Origin: Promethearchaeota archaeon
Lineage (GTDB): Archaea; Asgardarchaeota; Lokiarchaeia; Sigyniarchaeales; SOKP01
Length of the DNA stretch: 64,000 nucleotides
Direction of reading: 5' to 3'
Assembly (NCBI GenBank): GCA_016839705.1
Contig: JAEOTR010000030.1
Coordinates: 1-64,000, forward strand
In this document: one piece after another, positions 1 to 7,830 of the stretch
How the letters are laid out: each line of letters opens with the position of its first letter
Numbering within the stretch: position 1 is the first letter of the stretch
Made by a program: the position numbers and the translations under genes
Notes under the pieces: model-generated
Told to the model about the DNA's origin: nothing
The model's input: the letters and a program-made list of their open reading frames with translations, nothing else
Databases searched by the model: none

Positions 1-112
1 AAAAAACCTTTTATCCAAAGAAATCAAGGTTGACCTTTTTATTTCGATTGGAAAATTATCGCCTTCAAGAAATTGGAAACAATTCATGATCAAATCGTTT
101 CGTAATCACTGA
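1..112 (+). CDS. Possible 3' end of a gene cut by the window edge
   Basis: From base 2 a frame is open for 36 codons and ends in TGA at 110-112. The peptide is basic at its end (ends FRNH). A second frame is also open to about base 89, so the choice of frame is uncertain. No family is recognisable from this fragment. Confidence 0.3.
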   Translation, partial: KNLLSKEIKVDLFISIGKLSPSRNWKQFMIKSFRNH

Positions 113-138
113 GTTTTTTAACTAACCCTAATTTTTTC

Positions 139-146
139 TTTATATA
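139..146 (+). promoter_or_regulatory. TATA box before the Roadblock gene
   Basis: TTTATATA ends 21 nt before the ATG at 168, which fits an archaeal TATA box giving a leaderless or nearly leaderless transcript. No ribosome binding site precedes the ATG, in agreement. Confidence 0.5.
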
Positions 147-167
147 TCCTCACAAAAAAGAATCTTT

Positions 168-716
168 ATGATTGACCATATACCAAAAGTTTTATATAAA
201 AATAAAATAACTGAAGTTTTGGATGATATTCGTTATAATTACGGCAAATTAACAAGGAAAGGATACATCTACGGTATTATTGCAATAGATCAAGATGCTA
301 AGATTATAGCAATTGATTCTCGATTTGACCGAAAACTAAATTATTGGGATCTAAGCTCAATAGGGGCAGCATTATATGGAGTAGCAAGGCAAGGGCAAGA
401 TTTCTTTGAGACTGATAATCTTGAGAGAGCCACGATTATTTATAGTGATATGCGATTATTCGTTAAATCAATAGGAGAAGTAAATATTCAAGAAAAAGGT
501 AAACGAGATATTCTAATTGTGCTTCTCACGGATAACGATGTGAATCTTGGAGTAATCTTCCTACAATTAGGCAATTTTGCAATGAAGATTAAAAAAGAAA
601 TCGAAGAGAACCAGCTAGCCAGAAAGACGATGAAAATGTCTGAGAAGGAGTTGAAGAAACATATTAAAGAGTTAAAGAAACAAATATTCTCTGACAAGCT
701 TGGAACAATCTCATAA
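168..716 (+). CDS. Roadblock/LC7 domain protein
   Basis: A protein of 182 residues whose first 140 or so read as a Roadblock/LC7 fold: a helix, then strands such as YGIIAIDQDAKIIA, a middle helix, and the closing pattern in which a strand is followed by NLGVIFLQL. The last 40 residues are a lysine-rich coiled helix. Roadblock proteins (MglB in bacteria, many paralogues in Asgard archaea) dimerise and regulate small GTPases. The next gene, 38 nt downstream on the same strand, is an MglA-type GTPase, so a regulator-GTPase pair is inferred. The start is an ATG without a ribosome site behind a TATA box. Which GTPase it regulates is not shown by sequence alone. Confidence 0.75.
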   Translation: MIDHIPKVLYKNKITEVLDDIRYNYGKLTRKGYIYGIIAIDQDAKIIAIDSRFDRKLNYWDLSSIGAALYGVARQGQDFFETDNLERATIIYSDMRLFVKSIGEVNIQEKGKRDILIVLLTDNDVNLGVIFLQLGNFAMKIKKEIEENQLARKTMKMSEKELKKHIKELKKQIFSDKLGTIS

Positions 717-754
717 CTAAAATGATAATAAAACCTAATATTTACGGTGGTTAA

Positions 755-1399
755 ATGGAATTGCAGGAAAATAAGAATCAGTTAGAACTCGGAAATGATT
801 TCGATTTTAACGATAGAAGTAATATGCTTCAGTTTAAAATCGTCTATTGGGGACCAGGAGAAAGTGGCAAAACTACAAATTTTCTTAGGTTAAGAGAGAA
901 ATTTGATTTACTGCGCTTATCAAAAGGTTATTCAATAGAAACGACAGAAGGAAGAACTTTATGGGAAGATTCTCTTTATCTTTTATTTGACTTTACCTTA
1001 AATGACGTCAAATTTAACATTATTACTCATGTAGTTACCTGTACAGGTCAGGAGCGATTTTTATCTACAAGAGAGTATGTATTAGATGGGGCAGATGGTA
1101 TAGTCTTTATCGGAGATTCTGATCCAGAGAAGTTGGAACAAAACAAACGAAGCTTTCGAGAATTAGTGGGATTTGCATCAACTAAAAATATACCCTATCA
1201 AGTTCAGTTAAATAAACGCGATCTCGAAAATGCTATTGAAATTAGTAAATTCAAAATTGCTCTGGGGCTACCTTTAGTTGATTCCTATCCTGATGGTTCA
1301 AAAGTAGTCTATCCAACAGAAGCTTTACGCGGTAAGAATGTTGTAGAATGTTTTAAGCATATAGTCCTTCAAGTTATTTTTGAATATTTTAAAGAATAA
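755..1399 (+). CDS. MglA-type small Ras-like GTPase
   Basis: A P-loop GTPase of 214 residues. Residues 33-41 are the G1 motif GPGESGKTT preceded by the YW seen in MglA and Asgard relatives. The G3 region has TCTGQERF instead of DxxGQ, the MglA-like variant, and N153-K-R-D156 is the G4 motif for guanine recognition. There is a 25-residue N-terminal extension before the G domain. No lipidation motif or membrane segment is visible, so it is probably soluble or recruited by partners. It follows the Roadblock gene and has a GGTGG ribosome site before the ATG. Known MglA proteins switch polarity and trafficking; the role here is not known. Confidence 0.85.
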   Translation: MELQENKNQLELGNDFDFNDRSNMLQFKIVYWGPGESGKTTNFLRLREKFDLLRLSKGYSIETTEGRTLWEDSLYLLFDFTLNDVKFNIITHVVTCTGQERFLSTREYVLDGADGIVFIGDSDPEKLEQNKRSFRELVGFASTKNIPYQVQLNKRDLENAIEISKFKIALGLPLVDSYPDGSKVVYPTEALRGKNVVECFKHIVLQVIFEYFKE

Positions 1400-1451
1400 C
1401 ATTTTTAATTGTGATAAGTATAAACGGATTTATCAAGGGAGGAGAGGAAAA

Positions 1452-3029
1452 ATAGATACCGGCACTGATTTTATCACTCCTGAGTTTCTGAATGTGCTAT
1501 TCTTCCAACAGAAAAATCTAGTGATTTATCCATATGTTGATCTTAAGCATCTTCACGCTCTTGAAATCTTTACTGTTGGGCATAATATAGTGGATTTAGA
1601 ATCAACAGCACTTCATAATTTAAGAGAAATCTTAGAGTTTGAGTCAACTAATTCCTATTCGCAAGCTCCTTCGCTCTATTTTATCTATAACTTAGATAAA
1701 AGTAGAGTTAAAGAGGTTATGAGTCTTGATAACATCCGTTGTGTATTAAACGCTAGCGAAAACGTTTCTGAGTTAGTGAATGGCAGTAAATATGTATTTT
1801 TCAATAAGAAAAGCAACCAATTCCTTAATTTAGAAGAGAATGATCTGAGTTATGAGGAGTATCTTATTAATAATTCAGGAAATAAAGAAATTCTCCAAGA
1901 TCAAATTCAAAAAATTAAGATAATAGCATCAAAGATATTTACGGAACTCAATCAAAATAGCTCACCAGACTCAATTTCAAATCTACTACAGGAATTTGAC
2001 AGAAGATATTGGAAAAAAATCTTAGATTTTACAAAAAATTATTTTGATATTGAGATTCCAGAGATCTCCCAATTACATTTATCAAAAGATTCACATTCTA
2101 ATCAAACACTTAATGAAAAATTAAAAGATTTTTCAGAGGAATATAATATTCTTGTCTCTACAAATAAAAACATCGGAAAAGAGTTTATTCAGCTCTTACA
2201 TGATTATCGTAGTAAAAAAGTTAATCCATCTCATTTGGGACTTGAACAACTATTTAATCCTATGGAACTATACAATTACTTGAGAAACCATCACTGGAAA
2301 GAGGGTATTCCAGATGTATTCGTAAAAGAGTGGTCTAAAATGAAGCTCTCTCAATATCAATTTAACGAAACAGATCTAGCTGATTTTGAATTAATTTCAA
2401 GGAGACTAGGCTTAAACCCGTCGGTACCAACAATGGATAAAGATAGTATTGAAAAACCAATTGAGGTTAGAGATTACAAAATCCCTACCGAAGTCGAAGT
2501 GCCATCAGTGAAAAATTTTCCTGAATTTAAATTATGGGTTTTGAATAACCTTGACAAGATTGAAGCCTCTATTGGCATAACATCAAAACCGCAGCATTTT
2601 AAACAAACCTTAAACCATTCAATAACTACTGAACAATCCCAAACTAATAACAAACTGGTTGTTGATCTCACAAATATTTTATATGAAGATTTGGATAAAA
2701 ACGAGAAATTAAAAGCACACAATATCCTTTCTATTAGAGATACCCTTCTCTCCAAGGGATATAATCCTTTTCTTATAGTAGATGCTTCCACAATACATAA
2801 GATTGATGATGAAGAGCATTATAAGATGTTGGGAAGCAATGATATCATTTATCAGGCTCCCGCAAGACGGACTGCGGATAAATTCGTTTTAAAGTGTGCT
2901 AAAAACTGGAATTGTAAATTTCTTACTAATGATCAGTTCAAAGAATATTGGGATGAATTTGGTAAAGATTGGGTTCTTAAAAACAGAGTGACGTGCATGT
3001 TTATTGAAGGAGAGTTAATTCTTGATTAA
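1452..3029 (+). CDS. Protein with C-terminal NYN/PIN-like RNase domain (probable AUA start)
   Basis: About 525 residues. The final 130 resemble the NYN/Zc3h12a-type PIN-like nuclease: VVDLTNIL at the first acidic strand, a helix with ARRTADKFVLKCAK, then CKFLTNDQFKEYW with the second acidic site. The long N-terminal part is not recognised and is charged and helical in its middle. A conventional ATG at 1380 overlaps the GTPase gene and has no ribosome site. A strong AAGGGAGGAGAGG at 1435-1447 instead leads to an in-frame ATA at 1452, 7 nt after GGAG. Starting there removes the overlap and leaves 52 nt after the GTPase stop. The stop overlaps the end of the convergent gene by 4 bases. RNase activity is inferred from the fold only. 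Confidence 0.6.
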   Translation: MDTGTDFITPEFLNVLFFQQKNLVIYPYVDLKHLHALEIFTVGHNIVDLESTALHNLREILEFESTNSYSQAPSLYFIYNLDKSRVKEVMSLDNIRCVLNASENVSELVNGSKYVFFNKKSNQFLNLEENDLSYEEYLINNSGNKEILQDQIQKIKIIASKIFTELNQNSSPDSISNLLQEFDRRYWKKILDFTKNYFDIEIPEISQLHLSKDSHSNQTLNEKLKDFSEEYNILVSTNKNIGKEFIQLLHDYRSKKVNPSHLGLEQLFNPMELYNYLRNHHWKEGIPDVFVKEWSKMKLSQYQFNETDLADFELISRRLGLNPSVPTMDKDSIEKPIEVRDYKIPTEVEVPSVKNFPEFKLWVLNNLDKIEASIGITSKPQHFKQTLNHSITTEQSQTNNKLVVDLTNILYEDLDKNEKLKAHNILSIRDTLLSKGYNPFLIVDASTIHKIDDEEHYKMLGSNDIIYQAPARRTADKFVLKCAKNWNCKFLTNDQFKEYWDEFGKDWVLKNRVTCMFIEGELILD

Positions 3030-3715
3030 CCTTCAATGTTTATTTTATTTTTTTCAATTATCCAGGAGTCTATCAAAAATGTTTGTGCAGTATCCTTGTC
3101 AAGAGAATAATCAGATTTGATTGTAGATTTTGGAAACCAATTTTCCGCTCCGCTATTTAATTTAAGAAGAAGTGCCTTATCTGTATTCCCCGTAATAACA
3201 CCCTCAATTTTCTGAAGATTGCTTTCGCTACTGATTTCTTCTACAACGGTGAGTCCTGGAGCTTCTTGTTTCTTAGGTGCACTATTTTCTACAGCAACCT
3301 GACTTTTAGACATGTCAGAAATAGTGGCAAACTCAATTTTCTCTTCAAGAAGATGTACGAGCAACAGTTTTATAATCTCAATTTGAGCAAAACTTAACAT
3401 CTTGGGATAATCACCGATATTAAACCATATTTTGTTATCCCCTTCCCAACTGACAGAGATTGGTGTTTTATCCTCTCTAAAACTGTGAACGGTAGACCAA
3501 GATTTCATCTTTTTTTTCAGCACTTCAAGAATCATTACTACTTCTTCTAAACCAACCTTTATGGTTTTCCCTTCTCTGGTTGACAATTTTTCCCAGGATC
3601 CATCCCCCTTTTTCTTAATAAATTTCATAAAGATAAATGGTTCACTTTTGGAAGAGCTCTGAATAAACATTCCAGTAGATTGCCCAAAAAAACTTTGATT
3701 ATGAGTGTCTACTAT
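3026..3715 (-). CDS. Unknown protein with C-terminal W-x-P-K domain (probable AUA start)
   Basis: The segment of about 100 residues near the N-terminus begins FIFMKFIKKKGDGSWEKL and has alternating strands followed by a helix, a pattern that could be a PC4/Whirly-like nucleic-acid fold, but this is a guess. After a linker, the last 60 residues carry a compact domain (KIEG..., WFPKSTI, FLIDSWI) that recurs as the complete protein at 16600. The ATG at 3670 has no ribosome site. The leader AAAAAGGTGAGAAAAA runs into an in-frame ATA at 3715, and nearly the same leader is followed by ATG in the gene at 24758. With the AUA start the protein has 229 residues, otherwise 214. Function unknown. Confidence 0.6.
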   Translation of the reverse strand: MVDTHNQSFFGQSTGMFIQSSSKSEPFIFMKFIKKKGDGSWEKLSTREGKTIKVGLEEVVMILEVLKKKMKSWSTVHSFREDKTPISVSWEGDNKIWFNIGDYPKMLSFAQIEIIKLLLVHLLEEKIEFATISDMSKSQVAVENSAPKKQEAPGLTVVEEISSESNLQKIEGVITGNTDKALLLKLNSGAENWFPKSTIKSDYSLDKDTAQTFLIDSWIIEKNKINIEG

Positions 3716-3970
3716 TTTTTCTCACCTTTTTATTAAGTAATATGAATTTAATATGTTCAATCTATATAAAGAAAAAGAGAAAACTGATTTTTTGAAAAAA
3801 TTACTTCAGTTTATTTGGATTGTTTTCATAGAATTCTCTAAATTTTCATTGTCTTTTCATTTAAATCTGTGATCTCCCTTTTTTTTCTCACCTTTTATCT
3901 TAAATAAATGGGGGTTAAAAAATCTCTTGAGAGTATGTGGTAGATCTCATTTGATTTTCTCTTTTAAATC

Positions 3971-4861
3971 ATGAAATACACTTTATTAAATTATTTAATT
4001 CCGAAAATTGAATCTAAATCTGAATCATTTGCTCACAAAGTAATAAAAAAACTGCTTTATAAGAAGATTTTAGAGAATAATTCAAACATCATTGACTCAT
4101 CTTTAGAAAAATACTTTGAATCGCGACGCGCGGATGTATATTTTAAATTTAATTCAGGTCAAGAAGTAGCAATTGAGATCCAAAATTCTCCCATCACATC
4201 TAAAGAAATTACCGCTCGAACTAAAGACTATAATAATAGAGGAATCTACGTTCTATGGATATTATATGGATACGGTAGATGTGTTGGTTCACCTAAAAAT
4301 CCAAAACATAGAAAAAACTTGAAAATCTCTTCTGCGGAATTACGATTACACCAACTTTACAGAGGGAGAGTTTATTATGTAAATATTGTGTATGAAAAAG
4401 AGAAAATTACAGCAACATTACCTTTTGGGCTACATTTTACTAATTCTGACAATATCGCACCCATATTATTTAGAAAAAGATTTGAATCCTTTTTTGTTCG
4501 AAATGCTAATTACACATATATTCCAAATTGGAATCTTTTATGTACATCTCATAATAATTATAAGATCGCGCGCTTTTATGACCGGAATGCTAAAACTACT
4601 CTTGTTGAAAATTTAAGATTTTTTGCTAAGCGAAACAACCTCTTAAGAAATCAAAGAATTAAGAGTAAAAAAAACACCAAAAAGATATTCAAAGTAATAC
4701 ATACTTTATTTCAGGATGAATATGGGAAATTTTTCATTATAAATGCGATGAGGACATTAATCAGAAATAAAGAGTTAATGTTATCCGAGAAATTTATTAA
4801 TAAATTTGAGAAAAAACTAAAGAAGAAAGCTCAAATTAAGATTAAAAAACTAAAATTATAG
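3971..4861 (+). CDS. CoiA-like nuclease-domain protein
   Basis: The 296-residue protein resembles the competence protein CoiA family, which has a restriction-endonuclease-like fold. Visible are R-R-A-D55-V, then VAIE69IQ71NSPI, followed by the typical ARTKDYNNRGIYVLWIL. D55, E69 and Q71 match the D...ExQ version of the PD-(D/E)xK site. The C-terminal 80 residues are very lysine-rich and may bind nucleic acid. No competence, restriction or other DNA-processing genes lie beside it, so its context gives no further clue. It stands alone with gaps of 255 and 139 bases on either side. Confidence 0.7.
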   Translation: MKYTLLNYLIPKIESKSESFAHKVIKKLLYKKILENNSNIIDSSLEKYFESRRADVYFKFNSGQEVAIEIQNSPITSKEITARTKDYNNRGIYVLWILYGYGRCVGSPKNPKHRKNLKISSAELRLHQLYRGRVYYVNIVYEKEKITATLPFGLHFTNSDNIAPILFRKRFESFFVRNANYTYIPNWNLLCTSHNNYKIARFYDRNAKTTLVENLRFFAKRNNLLRNQRIKSKKNTKKIFKVIHTLFQDEYGKFFIINAMRTLIRNKELMLSEKFINKFEKKLKKKAQIKIKKLKL

Positions 4862-5000
4862 CATAGATCAACGTTTACTCTCTTTTTACAACATCTCTCT
4901 CTCGAAGTCTTTTTTATGATTGCTTTATTTTAGATTATAATTGCTAAAAAGTATTAACAATAATATCTAATAATAAAATGTATTAATGGAGTCTTAAAAA

Positions 5001-6914
5001 ATGACAAATACAGAAGAGAAATCCATAGGTTCATTTCCAGAAGCAAAGATTTTAGAAGTAGATCTCACGAATAAAAAAATCTCCAAAAAAACACTCCCGG
5101 GAGATATATATAAATTATATCCAGGAGGTTCTGCATTAGGAGTCTATTTAATATTGCAAGAAATGAGACCTAACATAGATCCCTTTTCTCCAGATAATGT
5201 ACTCGTTTTTGCTGTATCTCCCTTTGCAGGATTACCAATAAGTGGTACAAGTCGATTGACAATTTCAACAAAAAGTCCATTAACTGGCGGATGTGGAGAT
5301 ACGCAAGCAGGAGGAGATTTCCCAGCATTCTTAAAAGCTAATGGATATGATGCAATCATCTTTCGTGGGAAGGCAGATAGCCCCCTCTATCTCTATATTG
5401 ATGGAGAAAAAGCTGAATTAAAAGATGCAAAAAATGCATGGGGGAAAATAACTGGAGAAGCTGAGGAAATAATTAAAAAAGAACTTGGGAGTAAAAATGT
5501 TGAAATTGCCCAAATAGGACCTGCTGGAGAAAACCTTGTGAAATATGCCTGTGTGATAAATAAATTGTCTCGGGCAAACGGTCGAAATGGTACAGGAGCA
5601 GTAATGGGATCAAAAAACTTGAAAGCTGTCGTAGTTCAAAGACAAAAAGCGATAACCCCGTTTGATAAAGAAGGATTTAATTCATTAACTAAATCTTCTG
5701 AAATGAAAGAAAGAATTAAAGGATTTACAGACGGATGGGGTGTTGGTGGAACGGGAACTTTCTTATATAACCAAAATAGGAGTGGTTTTCTTCCTACTAA
5801 AAATTACTCAGAAGGATATATGGAAGATGCACCCAAAATTGACGGCAGAAAAATGATGGAAACAGGGATTTTAAAAGGAAGAGAAACTTGCTATGCCTGT
5901 GCTGTGAGATGTAAAAGAGTAATTGACATTCCTGGTAAAGTTTATCCCGAATACGGAGGTCCAGAATATGAAACCTTAGCTACTTTTGGTACTTATTGTG
6001 GAGCAACTGATTTAGAGACTATTTGTTTATGTAATCAGTTATGTAACATGTATGGGCTTGATACTGTTTCTACCGGAGCAACTATTGCCTTCGCAATGGA
6101 ATGCTTTGAAAAAGGGATTATCACAAAAGAAACTACTGATGGATTAGATCTATCTTTTGGGAATCATGATGTTCTTTCGATTTTAACAGAGAAAATAGCA
6201 AAAAGAGAACGTTTTGGTGATTTTCTTGCAGAAGGAAGTAAAATATGCGCCGATAAACTTGGTGAAAAAGCAATCCCTTTGTTTATGGGTGTTAAAGGGC
6301 AAGAACTTCCTGCTCACATGCCTCAAGCTAAACCTGGTTTAGGTATTATATATTCTGTAAATCCATATGGCGCAGATCATGAAAGTTGTGAACACGATTC
6401 TATGATCACCATCCCAGGTAACCCTTTTAAGGGCAGAATAGATATGATAGGAGATTACCAACATTATACCGATCCGACCATAATAGATGAAAATAAAGTA
6501 CGATATATGTTCGCTAGTCAGTGTTTTTATTCAATGAATGATACATTAGGACTTTGCCAATTTGTATGGGGCATGGCTTGGCAGCTTTATGGCCCTGATA
6601 ACTTGTTAGATTTATGTAAATACGGAATAGGGTGGAATACTAGTATAAAAGAACTTCTAGAAGTTGGAGAACGCAGGATTAATATGATGAGGTATTTCAA
6701 TGCGCGAGAAGGATTTACGAAGGATGATGATAAACTACCGGAACGTGTATTTAATCCTGTTCCTGAGGGTCCTGGGAAAGGGATTGGTATAGATAAAGAA
6801 CAATTCAAAAAAGCTCAAGAAATATATTATAAAAGAGCAGGATGGGATGAGAATACTGGAAATCCCACTAAAGAGACTTTAAAGAAATTAAAGTTGGATT
6901 GGTTGCTTAGCTAA
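5001..6914 (+). CDS. aor: Tungsten-containing aldehyde:ferredoxin oxidoreductase
   Basis: A full-length AOR-family protein of 637 residues. The N-terminal domain contains the PGGSALGVYL and SGTSRLTISTKSPLTGG regions that cradle the tungsto-bispyranopterin cofactor. Cys297-x2-Cys300-x3-Cys304 (CYACAVRC) and Cys519 in TLGLCQF supply the four ligands of the [4Fe-4S] cluster. The family oxidises aldehydes to acids with ferredoxin as acceptor, in the cytoplasm of anaerobes. Several paralogues with different aldehydes are known, so substrate is not assigned. TGGAG precedes the ATG. It is monocistronic as far as can be seen; the next gene is convergent. Confidence 0.93.
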   Translation: MTNTEEKSIGSFPEAKILEVDLTNKKISKKTLPGDIYKLYPGGSALGVYLILQEMRPNIDPFSPDNVLVFAVSPFAGLPISGTSRLTISTKSPLTGGCGDTQAGGDFPAFLKANGYDAIIFRGKADSPLYLYIDGEKAELKDAKNAWGKITGEAEEIIKKELGSKNVEIAQIGPAGENLVKYACVINKLSRANGRNGTGAVMGSKNLKAVVVQRQKAITPFDKEGFNSLTKSSEMKERIKGFTDGWGVGGTGTFLYNQNRSGFLPTKNYSEGYMEDAPKIDGRKMMETGILKGRETCYACAVRCKRVIDIPGKVYPEYGGPEYETLATFGTYCGATDLETICLCNQLCNMYGLDTVSTGATIAFAMECFEKGIITKETTDGLDLSFGNHDVLSILTEKIAKRERFGDFLAEGSKICADKLGEKAIPLFMGVKGQELPAHMPQAKPGLGIIYSVNPYGADHESCEHDSMITIPGNPFKGRIDMIGDYQHYTDPTIIDENKVRYMFASQCFYSMNDTLGLCQFVWGMAWQLYGPDNLLDLCKYGIGWNTSIKELLEVGERRINMMRYFNAREGFTKDDDKLPERVFNPVPEGPGKGIGIDKEQFKKAQEIYYKRAGWDENTGNPTKETLKKLKLDWLLS

Positions 6915-6950
6915 ACATCAGAAAGGAAATATTATTTTTCTTTTTATCTT

Positions 6951-7544
6951 TTAATTTAATACATTAACTAGTCTATTTTTGTAATATTTTTTTAAAATTA
7001 ATTGTAAAGCATTTTCAAAACAATCCAAAATACCTTCTCCCAATTTTGCGCTTGTATATCTTGATTTGATGTTTTTATACTTATTGATATTAATATCATT
7101 TAAAAAATTCTCAGGATTAAATTTCTCTTGTAAATCCTGTTTATTAAAAGCTATAATAATTGGAATATCTTCAATACACTCACTAAAGTATGAAAGAAGT
7201 TCTTTCCATGATATAATATTTCGCTCATAAGCTTCTTTTTGAGAATCTAATACAAAAATTAAACCATCTACAGCTCGTAGTGTAATTAGTCTGGTTATTA
7301 TGTAGAAATCCTGACCAGTCGTTGTATAAATATGAATTTTTATTTTCCACTCCTGATTTTGAAAAGTAACAATACCATAATCAAAAAATAAAGTCCTATT
7401 TACAGTACTTTCAATACTACAAATCTCCTCCTCCTTACCAAAAAGAGAAAATAATGTTTTTATTGAAGTCGTCTTTCCTGAAAGAGCTGGCCCAAAATAA
7501 ACAATTTTTATACTAATTGTTTTATCGATGTGATCAATAATCAT
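6951..7544 (-). CDS. MglA/Arf-like small GTPase
   Basis: Small GTPase of 197 residues. G18-P-A-L-S-G-K24-T-T26 is the P-loop, residues 74-78 read TTTGQ in place of the usual DxxGQ, and N134-K-Q-D137 is the G4 motif. These are the same MglA-type features as in the GTPase at 755, but the two are clearly divergent and this one lacks the N-terminal extension. It has no Roadblock partner beside it and is convergent to the aldehyde oxidoreductase gene. Multiple GTPases of this type are characteristic of Asgard genomes. Role unknown. Confidence 0.83.
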   Translation of the reverse strand: MIIDHIDKTISIKIVYFGPALSGKTTSIKTLFSLFGKEEEICSIESTVNRTLFFDYGIVTFQNQEWKIKIHIYTTTGQDFYIITRLITLRAVDGLIFVLDSQKEAYERNIISWKELLSYFSECIEDIPIIIAFNKQDLQEKFNPENFLNDININKYKNIKSRYTSAKLGEGILDCFENALQLILKKYYKNRLVNVLN

Positions 7545-7662
7545 ATCTATAAATTTACACCCAGATTTTTAAAATCCAATTTTTTCCAGTTTTTTCTTTA
7601 AATATCTTTGTTCAAATTCAGTGTAATTACCAAATATTTTATTATAGCATTGGAGGTTAAAA

Positions 7663-7716
7663 ATGGCAATACTTACCTTTTTAGCATTTTTAGGATATGT
7701 CATAATTGGAGATTAA
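7663..7716 (+). CDS. Possible 17-residue hydrophobic peptide
   Basis: ATG at 7663 opens a 17-codon ORF (MAILTFLAFLGYVIIGD) ending in TAA at 7714-7716. It is preceded by TGGAGGT at 7651-7657 with 5 nt spacing, a better ribosome site than most genes here have. The peptide would be a single short membrane helix. It lies in an otherwise empty gap and its stop codon is inside the stem-loop described next. It could be a small membrane protein or a leader peptide for the amidohydrolase gene. Confidence 0.4.
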   Translation: MAILTFLAFLGYVIIGD

Positions 7717-7771
7717 TCGAAGGAAAGCATTACATAGTTATCCTGAGCTTTTTTTCACAGCTCCTCGATTA
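7714..7771 (+). other. Two-level stem-loop after the 17-codon ORF
   Basis: TAATCGA (7714-7720) pairs perfectly with TCGATTA (7765-7771), and inside it GAGCT (7745-7749) pairs with AGCTC (7759-7763) around a nine-base T-rich loop. It could be a terminator, an RNA element controlling the amidohydrolase gene at 7831, or a small RNA. It does not have tRNA layout. Confidence 0.35.
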
Positions 7772-7830
7772 TAACAATCATTTATGAAAAAAGTAATTGT
7801 TAAATCATATGCATTTGTGATAAAAACATA

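Noticed and set aside
7714..7771. tRNA or riboswitch
   Set aside because: The stems do not form a cloverleaf, there is no TTCGA-type loop or CCA end, and no known riboswitch core is seen.
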